Positions 45,168 through 54,575 of a stretch of 64,000 nt of DNA are shown here, piece after piece (positions within the stretch are counted from its first letter, which is position 1; each line of letters begins with the position of its first letter). Location of the stretch: positions 1 through 64,000 of the forward strand of contig VGVR01000002.1 in the NCBI GenBank assembly GCA_016873995.1, in the 5' to 3' direction. This stretch comes from Gemmatimonadota bacterium (GTDB lineage Bacteria; Gemmatimonadota; Gemmatimonadetes; Longimicrobiales; Gaopeijiaceae). The notes under the pieces are model-generated. The model worked only from the letters and a program-made list of their open reading frames with translations. It ran no database searches and was not told the DNA's origin. The translations under genes and the position numbers were made by a program.

Positions 45168-46540
45168 GCCGGCTCGACGCGGCGCGCCGTGCCGTCGCCA
45201 CGATCCGCGAGCGGGAATCCGGGCCCGGGGGGCTGAACGCGTTCATTTCCGTCGCCGATCCGCACAACCTGGCGGTCGAGAACGAGCACGGGCCCCTCGC
45301 GGGCGTGCCGGTGGCCGTGAAAGACATTCTCGCCACCAAGGACCTTCCCACCACGTGCGGGTCCAGGGTGCTCGAGGGATATCGCTCTCCGTTCGAGGCG
45401 ACCGCAGTACGAAAGCTCCGAGCGGCGGGCGCGGTCGTGGTCGGCAAGACCAACATGGACGAGTTCGCGATGGGCTCCTCCACCGAGAACTCCGCCTATG
45501 GGCCCACGCTCAACCCGCGCGACCGCACGCGCGTGCCGGGGGGAAGCTCGGGAGGCTCGGCTGCTGCCGTGGCCGCAGGCTACGTGCCGATGGCGCTCGG
45601 CTCGGACACCGGTGGTTCGGTGCGCCAGCCGGCCGCGTTCTGCGGGGTCGTCGGCATAAAGCCCACGTACGGCCGCGTGAGCCGCTACGGGCTGGTGGCG
45701 TACGCGTCCTCGCTCGACCAGGTGGGTACGTTCGGCGCCGACGTACGGGACGCCGCACGGCTCCTGCAGGTCGTCTCTGGGCACGACCCGCGCGACGCGA
45801 CGTCGGTCGACCGCCCTGTCCCGGACTTCGAGGCGGCAGTCCGGACTGGCGTGGCGGGCATGACCGTCGGCGTGCCCGAGGAGTACGAGCCCGCAGGGCT
45901 GGACGCAGCGATCCGGAGCCACTTCGAGGCTGCGATCGAGACGCTCGAGTCGAGCGGCGCCAAGATCCGGCGCGTGTCGCTCCCGCACACGCGCTTCAGC
46001 ATTCCGACGTACTACGTGATCGCCACTGCCGAGGCCTCCGCGAACCTGTCTCGCTACGACGGCGTGCGCTACGGTCAGCGGCGCATGGGCGACGGCGGCG
46101 CCACGTTGCACAACCTGTACGAGGCCACACGCACCCAGGGGTTCGGCGCGGAGGTGAAGCGCCGCATCATGCTGGGCACCTACGCCCTGTCGGCGGGCTA
46201 CTACGACGCGTACTACGGCACGGCGCAGCGGGCGCGCGCCCTCATCACCGACGACTTCCGTCGCGTGTTCGCCGCCGGAGTCGACGCGCTCTTCACGCCC
46301 ACCAGCCCGACGCCTGCGTTCAAGCTCTGGGAGCGCACGGCGGATCCCCTGGAGATGTACCTCTCCGACGTGTTCACCGTGACCGCCAACCTCGCCGGCA
46401 TACCGGGGATGTCGCTACCGATCGGGACCGTCGACGGGCTGCCCGTCGGCGGGCAGATCCTCGCACCCTGGTGGCAGGAGGAGCGGATGCTCGCGGTGGC
46501 GGGTGAGCTCGAGCGCCGGCTCGCGGGAGGCGTGCGATGA
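45164..46540 (+). CDS. gatA: Glu/Asp-tRNA amidotransferase subunit A
   Basis: GatA releases ammonia from glutamine or asparagine. The amidase Ser-cisSer-Lys triad is present: K53 (VAVKDIL), cis-S128 (PGGSSGGS) and nucleophile S152 (GSDTGGS), with the same 75- and 24-residue spacing as in characterised GatA. The start is a TTG that overlaps the gatC stop (TTGA). The length of 458 residues is normal. It overlaps gatB by 4 bases. Confidence 0.96.
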   Translation: MSRLDAARRAVATIRERESGPGGLNAFISVADPHNLAVENEHGPLAGVPVAVKDILATKDLPTTCGSRVLEGYRSPFEATAVRKLRAAGAVVVGKTNMDEFAMGSSTENSAYGPTLNPRDRTRVPGGSSGGSAAAVAAGYVPMALGSDTGGSVRQPAAFCGVVGIKPTYGRVSRYGLVAYASSLDQVGTFGADVRDAARLLQVVSGHDPRDATSVDRPVPDFEAAVRTGVAGMTVGVPEEYEPAGLDAAIRSHFEAAIETLESSGAKIRRVSLPHTRFSIPTYYVIATAEASANLSRYDGVRYGQRRMGDGGATLHNLYEATRTQGFGAEVKRRIMLGTYALSAGYYDAYYGTAQRARALITDDFRRVFAAGVDALFTPTSPTPAFKLWERTADPLEMYLSDVFTVTANLAGIPGMSLPIGTVDGLPVGGQILAPWWQEERMLAVAGELERRLAGGVR

Positions 46541-47991
46541 GCCCGACGCTCACTGGCGACTCCACGCGGTGGGAGGCGGTGATCGGCCTCGAGGTGCATT
46601 TGCAGCTCCGCACCGCGCGCAAGCTCTTCTGCGGCGACCTCGCGATCTTCGGCGACGAGCCCAACACGCACGTCTGCCCGGTGTGCCTCGGCCTTCCTGG
46701 CGCACTTCCCACCACGAACCCCGAAGCGGTCGCGCTCGCGCTGCGCACCGCGCTCGCCCTCGGCTGCACGGTGCACGAGCGCGCCCTCTGGGCGCGCAAG
46801 AACTACTTCTATCCCGATCTCCCCAAGGGATATCAGATCACGCAGTTCGAGCACCCCATCGCCACGGACGGACGCGTCGACTACGACGGCCCGGACGGCG
46901 AGGCGAGCGTGCGCATACGACGCGCGCACATGGAGGAGGATGCCGGGAAGTCGATCCACGACCGCATCGCCGGCGGGACCGCAGTCGACCTCAACCGCGC
47001 GGGCACCCCGCTCGTCGAGATCGTGACGGAACCCGACCTTCGCACCCCCGCCGACACACGCGCGTTCCTGACGTCGCTCAAGCAGCTGCTCGAGTACGTG
47101 GACGTGAGCGATTGCAACATGGAGGAGGGGAGCCTGCGCGTGGACGCGAACGTGTCCATCCGGCCGCGCGGCGACGACGAGCTCGGCTCCAAGACCGAGA
47201 TCAAGAACGTGAATTCGTTCTCCGGCATCGAGAAGGCCGTCGAAGTCGAGATCGCGCGCCAGGTCGCGCTCGTCGAGAAGGGCGGGCGCGTCGAGCAGGA
47301 GACGCTCCTCTGGGACGATCACCGAAACGCGCTGCGCAGCATGCGCTCCAAGGAGGAGAGCCACGACTACCGGTACTTCCCGGACCCCGATCTGCCACCG
47401 CTCGTCCTGCAGCCGAGGGCGATCGATGCCGCACGCGAGGCACTCCCCGAATTGCCGCGCGCACGCCGCGCCCGCTTCGAGCGCGATTACTCCCTGTCGG
47501 CCTACGACGCCGGCGTGCTCACGCATTCACGCGCGAGCGCCGACTACTTCGAGGAGGTAGTGAAGGCGTGCGGGAAGGCGAAGGCGGCTGCGAACTGGGT
47601 GATGGGTCCGGTGCAGGCGCTCATGCACCAACGTGGCGAGGACGCGTCGACTTTCGCGGTGCGCCCCGACGTGCTCGCCGAGATCATCGAGCTCGTGGGC
47701 AGCGGGACCATCTCCGAGGGGTCGGGGAAGACCGTGCTCGGTGCCGTCGCGCAGGACGGCGGGCGCCCGCTCGACGTCGTGAAGGCGCGCGGCCTCGTGC
47801 AGGTGCGCGACGACTCGCAGCTGGAGGCGTGGGTGCGCGAGGTCGTGGACGCGAACCCCGGCGAAGTGGCGCGCTACAAGGGGGGCGAAGCGAAGCTCGT
47901 CGGCTTCTTCGTCGGACAGGTCATGAAGCGCTCGGGCGGCAAGGCCGACCCGAAGCGCGTGAGCGAGCTGCTGAAGGTGGCGCTCGGGTAG
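46537..47991 (+). CDS. gatB: Asp/Glu-tRNA amidotransferase subunit B
   Basis: GatB binds the mischarged tRNA, activates its side-chain carboxyl with ATP and adds the ammonia from GatA. The 484-residue product has [14 protein letters not shown], the [19 protein letters not shown] motif, [17 protein letters not shown], and a C-terminal YqeY-like tail domain that contacts the tRNA. It closes the operon. Having gatCAB implies that Gln-tRNA, Asn-tRNA or both are made indirectly here. Confidence 0.96.
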   Translation: MSPTLTGDSTRWEAVIGLEVHLQLRTARKLFCGDLAIFGDEPNTHVCPVCLGLPGALPTTNPEAVALALRTALALGCTVHERALWARKNYFYPDLPKGYQITQFEHPIATDGRVDYDGPDGEASVRIRRAHMEEDAGKSIHDRIAGGTAVDLNRAGTPLVEIVTEPDLRTPADTRAFLTSLKQLLEYVDVSDCNMEEGSLRVDANVSIRPRGDDELGSKTEIKNVNSFSGIEKAVEVEIARQVALVEKGGRVEQETLLWDDHRNALRSMRSKEESHDYRYFPDPDLPPLVLQPRAIDAAREALPELPRARRARFERDYSLSAYDAGVLTHSRASADYFEEVVKACGKAKAAANWVMGPVQALMHQRGEDASTFAVRPDVLAEIIELVGSGTISEGSGKTVLGAVAQDGGRPLDVVKARGLVQVRDDSQLEAWVREVVDANPGEVARYKGGEAKLVGFFVGQVMKRSGGKADPKRVSELLKVALG

Positions 47992-48024
47992 CCGGGGGAG
48001 GTCAGCTCGCCCGCTTCACCGGCT

Positions 48025-48369
48025 TCAGGCGAACGATTCGGAGACCGCTTCTGAGCGGAGGGCGTGCCAGAGGTCCCAGTCCTGCTGGAGCCCCAACCAG
48101 AAGTCGGCGCTCATGCCCGTCACCCGGGCGAGTCGGAGGGCCGTGTCCGGCGTGACGCTGCGCTTCGCGTTGATGACCTCGTTCAGTCGCGGGAAGGAAA
48201 CTCCCAGCTGAACGGCGAATGCCGACTGGGTGATGCCGAGCGGCTTCAGGAACTCCTCGACCAGCATCTCTCCCGGGTGCGTAGGCGGGCGATGTGACGG
48301 TAGTCGGCGCTGGACGAGCGCGCGCGCCAGACTACCAGCGGTAGTCCGTGACTTCGACTTCCGCGGCAT
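48025..48369 (-). CDS. higA: HigA-family antitoxin
   Basis: This 114-residue protein has an XRE-type helix-turn-helix. HPGEMLVEEFLKPLGITQ and LARVTGMSADFWLGLQQDWDLW are standard HigA motifs. It has a longer basic N-terminus than most HigA; later in-frame starts would remove it. HigA binds HigB and represses the operon. It overlaps the 3' end of higB by 38 bases, in the usual toxin-then-antitoxin order. Confidence 0.9.
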   Translation of the reverse strand: MPRKSKSRTTAGSLARALVQRRLPSHRPPTHPGEMLVEEFLKPLGITQSAFAVQLGVSFPRLNEVINAKRSVTPDTALRLARVTGMSADFWLGLQQDWDLWHALRSEAVSESFA

Positions 48370-48532
48370 AGGTACCCTCCCATCGGAAACAGTCCCGGTA
48401 CCGGTCGTTGATACGAATGCTGTGCTGACCCGCGCGATCTCCGCGAAGCAACTCGAGTCGATTGCCAGGGGGCGCAGCGAGCACCGTCACGTCCTTGACC
48501 CGATTCAGTTGAGTCAGCTTGCGTCGAGCCAC
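48332..48532 (-). CDS. higB: HigB-family toxin, probably 5'-truncated
   Basis: The 66-residue product matches the C-terminal two thirds of RelE/HigB-type ribosome-dependent mRNA nucleases: LAAPPGNRLELLRGDRAGQ, HSIRINDRYRDCFRWEG. Such toxins normally have 90-100 residues. The frame upstream of the GTG at 48532 is open and would encode REARQACPIDLWRVARRKL, which resembles the normal HigB sequence before this point, but no ATG, GTG or TTG appears there. A frameshift or loss of the start is likely, so the toxin may be dead or start at a rare codon. Confidence 0.65.
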   Translation of the reverse strand: MARRKLTQLNRVKDVTVLAAPPGNRLELLRGDRAGQHSIRINDRYRDCFRWEGTYAAEVEVTDYRW

Positions 48533-48724
48533 CCGCCATAGGTCGATGGGGCACGCCTGGCGCGCCTCCCGACTCGACGAGGCCCACTGCCACCTCGAAC
48601 ATCGGGGCAGGTGGGGGTCGTGCCCATGGCGGGATGGGACGCGTCGCTCGCCGACCGATGCAACGCGTCGTCGCTTGGTACGCCGCGCACTCGATGCTGC
48701 CCTAGCGTACGCGCAGTAGCCCGG

Positions 48725-49720
48725 CTAGCCCTTCCCCAGACTCTTCCCCGCACGCGGCGCCGCCAACAGCCGCTGGCCCGAGTTGGACGACGTGATGCCC
48801 GCCGCGAAATCCGGATCCTGCAGCTGCGGCCAGTAGAGCAGGGGACCCGAGGGGAGTGGAAAGAAGTCCTCCGCCATCTCGTTGAGCACCTCGTGGTGGT
48901 CGGCTGTGTGGTCGGACATCGCGCGCCGGCGCACCATCTTGGCGAGTCGCAAGTTCAGCTCACCCACCGGGTCCATGTCGCCGGCGGGCGAAGTGTGCCG
49001 ATCGCGCAGGTATCCCACGGTGTAGTCGAAGGCCACCTCGAAGTACCGGTCGACGATCGGGTTGGGCAGATCGAAGCGCGACTTGGCGAGCACCTTCCCG
49101 AACACGCGCTGCCAGCGCTCATGCCCGGAGAAACGGATCATGCCGCGAAAGATCCGCCGATTGGTGTGGAAGCTGAAGAGCGTGCGGCTGAGCACGTCGT
49201 CGAACAGCAGATCGGCTTCGCTGTGGTCGTGCTCGACGACGATGTGGCGCGCGAGCGAGAGGAAGTCCTCGCCCACGTGCATGTCCATGCGATGCTCCCA
49301 GTAGGTGTGGCCGACCGCCTGGGTCGTGCTGGTGAGGAGGAGCCGCCGCGGCACGAAGATGTTGTGCGCGATGGTGTCGGCGGCGAGATGGGCCAGATAC
49401 CCGTACCCGACGGCTTGGAGGGGCTCCGATTCGGCGGACTCGAGGATCTCCTCTCCCACGGCCCAACTGTGACAGTGCCGCCCCTCGGGTACGTACTTCT
49501 TCGCGAACGAGATGTCCGCGGCCACGGACCCGTAGAGGCAGTGAAGGGGGTACTTCTCCAGGATGGCGCGGATGGCCGGGGGCAGCAGGTAGAGGGACCC
49601 GAGCAGCGCCTCGCCGAGCGCCACGTGCGTGGCAGGTCCCCACGCGTACACGGGCTCGGGAATGAGCAACCAAGCCGCGGCGATCAGCAGCGGCCCGAGG
49701 ACGCCCCAGCGCGCGCTCAC
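48725..49720 (-). CDS. Zinc-dependent phospholipase C-like protein
   Basis: This protein of about 331 residues starts at a GTG 8 bp after the DUF948 gene. It has one N-terminal hydrophobic segment (GVLGPLLIAAAWLLIP) and then the WGPATHVALGEALL opening, with spaced His, Asp and Glu residues (CLYGSVAADISFAKK, HCHSWAVGEEI, GYLAHLAADTIAHNIFVP) that match the zinc ligands of the PLC/S1-nuclease fold. The C-terminal half is alpha-helical. It may act on phospholipids outside the cytoplasm; activity is inferred from the fold only. Confidence 0.75.
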   Translation of the reverse strand: MSARWGVLGPLLIAAAWLLIPEPVYAWGPATHVALGEALLGSLYLLPPAIRAILEKYPLHCLYGSVAADISFAKKYVPEGRHCHSWAVGEEILESAESEPLQAVGYGYLAHLAADTIAHNIFVPRRLLLTSTTQAVGHTYWEHRMDMHVGEDFLSLARHIVVEHDHSEADLLFDDVLSRTLFSFHTNRRIFRGMIRFSGHERWQRVFGKVLAKSRFDLPNPIVDRYFEVAFDYTVGYLRDRHTSPAGDMDPVGELNLRLAKMVRRRAMSDHTADHHEVLNEMAEDFFPLPSGPLLYWPQLQDPDFAAGITSSNSGQRLLAAPRAGKSLGKG

Positions 49721-49727
49721 GAGAAGC

Positions 49728-50342
49728 TCAACTCTTCTCGGTCGCGAGCGCCCCCGCGCTCTCGGGCTCCGCAGGGGCGGGTGGCTCGAGGGCTCGCTCG
49801 GCCTCCGCAGGTGCGGCGGCGGCGAGCGCATCGGGCTCGTCCATCGCGGCATCGTCGGCCAGAGCGGCATCTTCGTCCGACGCAGTGCGCTCACTCCCAG
49901 CGAGGGATCTCGCGCCCGCCCGCACACCGCGGACCGTAGCGGCCGTATCGATGAAGACGTCCTCGGCTTCCTCCTGCACGACTTCCATGAGCGCGTTGAA
50001 GTCCTCGATGCGCTCCTCCATGCGCTCGGAGGCCAACTTGAGCTTGTCCGTCACGGCCGTCACCGAGCCGTTCAGCTTCTCGACGTCCCCACGGATGGTC
50101 CGTGTGATGAACTCGACGTTCTCCGCGATTCCGCGCGCACGCTCCGAGACCGGGCCGAAGTGCGTGCCTACTCCCTTGCGGACCTCGACGAGCACCTTGT
50201 TCATGCGCGCGAGCATGATCACCAGCACGATCGCGAGCGCGACGATCGTGACCGCCACGATGACGATCGAGACGTCCGCCGCGACCGATAGGCCGTCGCG
50301 CGGCACGACCTGGAGCAGGGCAGGGCCGTAAGGGATTGCCAT
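49728..50342 (-). CDS. DUF948-like membrane-anchored coiled-coil protein
   Basis: This 204-residue protein has one N-terminal TM (about 22-44), then a helical, heptad-rich region (about 50-125) as in DUF948 proteins, and a low-complexity Ala/Glu/Pro/Asp tail of about 60 residues. No enzyme motif is visible. It is co-transcribed with the phospholipase-like gene. A hairpin lies in its short leader. Confidence 0.7.
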   Translation of the reverse strand: MAIPYGPALLQVVPRDGLSVAADVSIVIVAVTIVALAIVLVIMLARMNKVLVEVRKGVGTHFGPVSERARGIAENVEFITRTIRGDVEKLNGSVTAVTDKLKLASERMEERIEDFNALMEVVQEEAEDVFIDTAATVRGVRAGARSLAGSERTASDEDAALADDAAMDEPDALAAAAPAEAERALEPPAPAEPESAGALATEKS

Positions 50343-50353
50343 GTGGGAAATCT

Positions 50354-50379
50354 ACACCCGCTCTTCAACTGGCGGGTGT
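50354..50379. promoter_or_regulatory. Hairpin in the DUF948 gene leader
   Basis: ACACCCGC (50354-50361) and GCGGGTGT (50372-50379) are exact reverse complements with a 10-base loop, 11 bases upstream of the minus-strand ATG at 50342. It could be a regulator site or an mRNA structure limiting translation. Confidence 0.4.
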
Positions 50380-50580
50380 CGGGCGATCTCCGATGGGGTC
50401 GAGGCGCCCCGCGGTCGATGAACCACCCGATCCTGCCCAGCCGTTCGCCCGCGAGGTACTTTGCGGCCCGGCGACGTGGTCGCGCCGACGAGATCTATCC
50501 AGAGGATGGCGCTTGGTACGACACACGGACGGCGCGCTGCGGCCCCGGGACGTGAGCAGGACGGCGACGTCGGCGGTTGC

Positions 50581-50886
50581 GTGAGCCCCGCTCGCGCCGG
50601 CCGCAGGACCCGTTACGTCGGCGAGTTCCAGTCGGAGCTCTGGCGCGTTCCCGGTCCCGGCGGGTGGGTGTTCACGACGGTTCCCGACGAGCACGCGCCG
50701 ACGGTCACGCTCGGCTGGGGCCGGACTCCGGTGGAGGCCACCGTAGACGGCAAGTCGTGGAACACGAGCGTGTGGCATGAGAAGTCCGGGCGCACCGTGC
50801 TCGCGGTCCCGAAGCGTGTCCGTGGCGACAAGGATCACGGGGATACGGTGGCCGTGCGGCTCGAATACGACTTCGACTGGCGCTGA
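50581..50886 (+). CDS. DUF1905 protein
   Basis: This 101-residue protein starts at a GTG and has the typical DUF1905 features FQSELWRVPGPGGWVF, LGWGRTPVEATVDGKSW, TSVWHEKSGRTVLAVPKRVR and a final GDTVAVRLEYD. The family adopts a small beta-barrel of unknown function. It stands alone. The 238-bp region upstream holds no other gene I can support. Confidence 0.85.
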   Translation: MSPARAGRRTRYVGEFQSELWRVPGPGGWVFTTVPDEHAPTVTLGWGRTPVEATVDGKSWNTSVWHEKSGRTVLAVPKRVRGDKDHGDTVAVRLEYDFDWR

Positions 50887-51016
50887 GTACCTCAGCCCTG
50901 TCGAGCGTTGTTTACGGCCACCTTACAGGGCGGCTCAACAATGAGACGGGGCCGGCTGTGATTGTGGGTACTTTTCGCGGCCTCCGGCCACGCAGTTCGA
51001 CCCTTCGCCCCCGCCC

Positions 51017-53320
51017 ATGTCTCGACGCCTCCGCGCACCCACCTGGAGCGCCGCCACTCTTCTGCTCTCGCTGACGTTGCCGACAGACGGCAGCGCCCAG
51101 CCCGCTCCGCAGGGCGTTCCGAGCGACCATCCGATCTTGGGCGAAGGCCGCCGCACCATGACCGCCGAGCGGCTGGGCGAGTCCGATCGGATCGATCTCG
51201 ACGGCCGGCTCGACGAGGCCATCTGGCAGCGCGCCGAGCCGGCGGCGGACTTCATCATGCAGGACCCCATCCTCGGCGGAACGCCGACGGAGCGCACCGA
51301 GGTCCGCATCGTCTTCGACCGCGACAATCTCTACATGGGCGTGACCGCGTTCGACTCCGAGCCCGACCGACTGCTCGGCAACACGATGAGGCGGGACGAG
51401 TTTCTGCAGTCGGACGACCGCTTCATGTGGACGATGGACACGTTCCTCGATCAGCAGAGCGGCTACTTCTTCGAGATGAACCCGTACGGCCTGATGGCCG
51501 ACGCGGTGATGGGGCCGGGCGGCACGAACAACCGGCAATGGGACGGCATCTGGGACGCGCGCGTGGACCGGAGCGAGATCGGTTGGACGCTCGAGATCGT
51601 GATTCCGTTCCGCACGCTCAATTTCGATCCGAACGCGCCGGCCTGGGGCATCAACTTCCAGCGCACGGTGAGGCGGAAGAGCGAGGAAACGCTCTGGACC
51701 GGGCATCAGCGCAATCAGGGTCTCCGCAGGATGTCGAACGCGGGACTCCTGGTTGGCATCCAGGACGTGAGTCAGGGTGTCGGGCTCGACGTGCGCCCCT
51801 ATGCTGCGGGGCACCTGGCCGAGGCGCCCGGGCGCACTCCCGCGCTCCCTCGCGAGGAGAGCGCGGACATCGGGCTCGACCTCTTCTACAACGTCACGCC
51901 GAACCTGCGCGCGAACCTCACGGTCAACACCGACTTCGCGGAGACGGAGGTCGACCAGCGCCAGGTGAACCTCACGCGCTTCCCCATCCAGTTCCCGGAG
52001 AAGCGCGCGTTCTTCCTCGAAGGCGGCACGTTCTTCGACTTCGCGCCGTCGGGTGGTGGCGGCGGTGGAGGAGGTGGTGGTGGGGGTGGTGGTGGCGGTG
52101 GATTCGGGGGCCCCTCCTCGCCCGCGCAGCCGTTCTTCAGCCGGCGCATCGGCCTCGACCGGTTCGGGCAGCCGCAAACCATCGACGGGGGTGCCAAGCT
52201 CACCGGGCAGGCGGGCGCGAACGACATCGGCCTTCTGCTCGTGCGCACCGGGGCGGACGTCGACGCCGGGGTCGTGGGAGAGGACTTCGGCGTGCTGCGG
52301 TTGCGGCGCCGCATGCTCACCCAGTCTTACGTCGGCGGGATCTACACCTGGCGGCACGAGCGCGGAACCGCGCTGGACGACCGGCACACTGCGGGCGTGG
52401 ACTTCCGCCTCGCGACGTCGCGCTTCCTGGGCTCGCAGAACCTCGAGCTCGCGGGGTTCGTGCTCGGCAACAACAACCCGTCCGGGAGCGTGAACGACGC
52501 GCTCGCATACGGAGCGCGCCTCAACTATCCGAACGACCTCTGGAGCGGGGGGCTCGACTTCCACGAAGTGCAACCGAACCACAATCCGGCGCTCGGGTTC
52601 GTCCGCAGGCGCGGGTTCAGGAGCTATTCGCCCTCGTTCTTCTTCGCGCCCCGCCCGAACAACCACGCTATCGTGCGCCAGCTCCGGTTCGGCACCGACC
52701 TGTCCGTGATCACCGACATGGACAACACGACGGTCACGCGCGAGTGGGCGTTCTTTTCGGAGGTCTCGACACACGCGGGCGACAACTTCGGTTTCGGTGT
52801 CACGCCCACCCACGAGCTCCTCGAGAGCGACTTCGACATCAGCCCCGGCGTGACGCTCCTCGCGGGCACGGACTACGACTTCACACGCTGGCGCGTAGGC
52901 GGCGGCACGGCCAACCGACGCGTGGTCGCTCTGAACGGGCAGTACGGTTGGGGTGGGTTCTTCTCCGGAGATCGCAAAGAGCTGTCGGTGGGCCTGGCCA
53001 TCCGGCCGCGACCCGGCATCCGCGTGAATACCGCCCTGGAGCGCAATCGCGTCGAGCTCCCGCAGGGAAGCTTCACCACCCGCCTGTGGCGCGTCATCCT
53101 CGACAACCAGTTCAACCCGCGCATCTACGTCATCAACAACGTCCAGTACGACTCGGTGAGCCGGGTGCTGGGGTGGCAAGCGCGTTTCCGTTGGATCCTC
53201 GCACCCGGCAACGACCTCTACCTCGTCTACCAGCACAACTGGCTGGACGCGAGCGCCACGGGGTGGGGCACGCTGGACCGCCGAGCCGCGACCAAGCTGG
53301 GCTACACGCACCGGTTCTAG
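51017..53320 (+). CDS. CBM9-like/DUF5916 outer-membrane barrel protein
   Basis: This 767-residue protein has a signal peptide (ending near DGSAQP), an N-terminal carbohydrate-binding CBM9-like domain (about 40-240; IDLDGRLDEAIWQRAEPAADF, VRIVFDRDNLYMGVTAFD), then a DUF5916 beta-barrel running to a C-terminal Phe (LGYTHRF), as expected for outer-membrane insertion. A loop of 17 glycines lies at residues 346-362. Such proteins are common in Gemmatimonadota and Bacteroidetes; their role, perhaps polysaccharide capture or uptake, is not proven. Confidence 0.88.
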   Translation: MSRRLRAPTWSAATLLLSLTLPTDGSAQPAPQGVPSDHPILGEGRRTMTAERLGESDRIDLDGRLDEAIWQRAEPAADFIMQDPILGGTPTERTEVRIVFDRDNLYMGVTAFDSEPDRLLGNTMRRDEFLQSDDRFMWTMDTFLDQQSGYFFEMNPYGLMADAVMGPGGTNNRQWDGIWDARVDRSEIGWTLEIVIPFRTLNFDPNAPAWGINFQRTVRRKSEETLWTGHQRNQGLRRMSNAGLLVGIQDVSQGVGLDVRPYAAGHLAEAPGRTPALPREESADIGLDLFYNVTPNLRANLTVNTDFAETEVDQRQVNLTRFPIQFPEKRAFFLEGGTFFDFAPSGGGGGGGGGGGGGGGGGFGGPSSPAQPFFSRRIGLDRFGQPQTIDGGAKLTGQAGANDIGLLLVRTGADVDAGVVGEDFGVLRLRRRMLTQSYVGGIYTWRHERGTALDDRHTAGVDFRLATSRFLGSQNLELAGFVLGNNNPSGSVNDALAYGARLNYPNDLWSGGLDFHEVQPNHNPALGFVRRRGFRSYSPSFFFAPRPNNHAIVRQLRFGTDLSVITDMDNTTVTREWAFFSEVSTHAGDNFGFGVTPTHELLESDFDISPGVTLLAGTDYDFTRWRVGGGTANRRVVALNGQYGWGGFFSGDRKELSVGLAIRPRPGIRVNTALERNRVELPQGSFTTRLWRVILDNQFNPRIYVINNVQYDSVSRVLGWQARFRWILAPGNDLYLVYQHNWLDASATGWGTLDRRAATKLGYTHRF
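52052..52102 (+). repeat. Poly-glycine GGN codon run
   Basis: Seventeen consecutive GGN codons (mostly GGT) encode a Gly17 loop in the barrel protein, followed by Phe and two more Gly. The triplet repeat can change length in frame by slippage. Confidence 0.85.
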
Positions 53321-53344
53321 TCGCCGGCCGCTGCAGGGCGGGAT

Positions 53345-53358
53345 CGGTGAATTCACCG
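53345..53358. promoter_or_regulatory. 14-bp perfect palindrome upstream of the usp gene
   Basis: CGGTGAATTCACCG reads the same on both strands and sits 25 bases after the barrel-gene stop and 94 bases before the universal stress gene. It could be an operator for a dimeric repressor; no known regulator site is recognised. Confidence 0.35.
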
Positions 53359-53451
53359 CCTCGGCGCGCGGACTTTTCCCGACAGCCGAGGGGCGTGTCG
53401 GCCGTGACGTTTGACCCGAAGCACGGCGCGGCCACCAACGGCGAGGAGACC

Positions 53452-54345
53452 ATGTACAAGTCCATCCTGGTGTCCCTTGATGGGTCCGAAACGGCGGAAC
53501 AAGCCCTTCGCCCCGCGGCCTCGATCGCTCGTCGGTCGGACGCGACGCTCCACCTGGCGCGGGTCCCGGTAGCGAGCCTCGGCGGCTCCATCGACATGGA
53601 GTACGGGAAGGTCGACTCCCACTACATGGGGGGCGTGGCCGAACGCCTTCGCTCAGCAGGCCTGCCCTCGGTGAAGGTGGCGGTGCTCGAGGTCGGGGAT
53701 GTGGCCACGCAGCTCGAGAAGCATCGCGCGGAGGTCGGCGCGGATCTGACCGTCATGTGCTCGCACGGCCGCGGGACGGTGGAGCGGGCCTGGCTCGGCA
53801 GCGTGTCCGATCGATTCGTGCGCCACACCGATGCGCCGGTCCTGATCGTACGCGCGTCTCCCGGTGCGCGGACCGACGATCTGGCCACGGACGTGACCTT
53901 CGAGCGGGTGATGGTTCCGCTCGACGGGTCCGCGCTCAGCGAGTCCGCGCTCGGCCCCGCCACCGAGCTAGGGGGAAGGAGCAGCTCGTATCTACTCGTC
54001 CGCGTGCTGGAAGCCCCATACGCGATGGGCGCGGGCGTGCACCCGAGCCTGCCGATGGCACCCGGTGAGGGGGTCGGCGCAGCTCGGCAATGGGCGGACG
54101 CCGACATCGGCAGCTCCGCGAAAGCGTTCGAAGCCCGCGGCTTCTCCGTGGAGTCGGTCACGCAGGTCGGTCAGCCGGTGGCCCGCGCCATCCTGGACGC
54201 CGCGAAGAGCCACGCGGCCGACGTGATCGCCATGGCTACGCATGGGCGCGGTGGCGTCACCCGCGCCTGGATGGGAAGCGTAACCGACAAAGTGGTACGG
54301 GGCACGGAGTGCCCGGTACTCATCGTGAGACCGCGGGCGGCCTGA
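53452..54345 (+). CDS. Tandem-domain universal stress protein
   Basis: This 297-residue protein has two UspA domains (about 1-143 and 150-297). Each shows the ATP-binding G-x2-G-x9-G(S/T) motif: HGRGTVERAWLGSVSD in the first and HGRGGVTRAWMGSVTD in the second, followed by PVLIV. The ATG was chosen on the GAGGAG upstream and the canonical MYKSILVSLDGSE. Such proteins bind ATP or other nucleotides under stress. It is similar in domain type to the USP tails of the antiporter at 60784. Confidence 0.92.
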   Translation: MYKSILVSLDGSETAEQALRPAASIARRSDATLHLARVPVASLGGSIDMEYGKVDSHYMGGVAERLRSAGLPSVKVAVLEVGDVATQLEKHRAEVGADLTVMCSHGRGTVERAWLGSVSDRFVRHTDAPVLIVRASPGARTDDLATDVTFERVMVPLDGSALSESALGPATELGGRSSSYLLVRVLEAPYAMGAGVHPSLPMAPGEGVGAARQWADADIGSSAKAFEARGFSVESVTQVGQPVARAILDAAKSHAADVIAMATHGRGGVTRAWMGSVTDKVVRGTECPVLIVRPRAA

Positions 54346-54360
54346 GGTCCCAGCCAGGGC

Positions 54361-54380
54361 CCGCCTGGCATCCAAGGCGG
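54361..54380 (+). terminator. Hairpin downstream of the usp gene
   Basis: CCGCCT and AGGCGG pair around an 8-base loop about 16 bases after the stop; there is no T tail. Confidence 0.35.
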
Positions 54381-54575
54381 CCAGCCCATCCCCCAGCCGG
54401 CGGGGTGCCATTCTGGCGCACGCGTTTGCCAAGGTGACCTGCGTGCGCCGGCACATAACCTGCTAGCGCGACCCACCGCCGGACCGAAGGCCCCTACCGT
54501 GCCTCCCGGTTTGGCCGGGTGGACCGGGTTGCCCCGTTCGCGCGACCCAGAAAGGCAAAGCTTTTGGGGGAACTT

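Noticed and set aside
50343-50555. Short open frame upstream of the DUF1905 gene
   Set aside because: It has Arg/Pro-rich composition, no ribosome site and no domain; a chance frame is likelier.
48025-50886. Region around higBA and the phospholipase considered as a genomic island
   Set aside because: Base composition and codon style look like the flanks, and there is no integrase, tRNA or direct repeat.
50962-53451. Very long frame upstream of the universal stress gene in its own frame
   Set aside because: It overlaps the DUF5916 gene in another frame; only the part from 53452 encodes USP domains.
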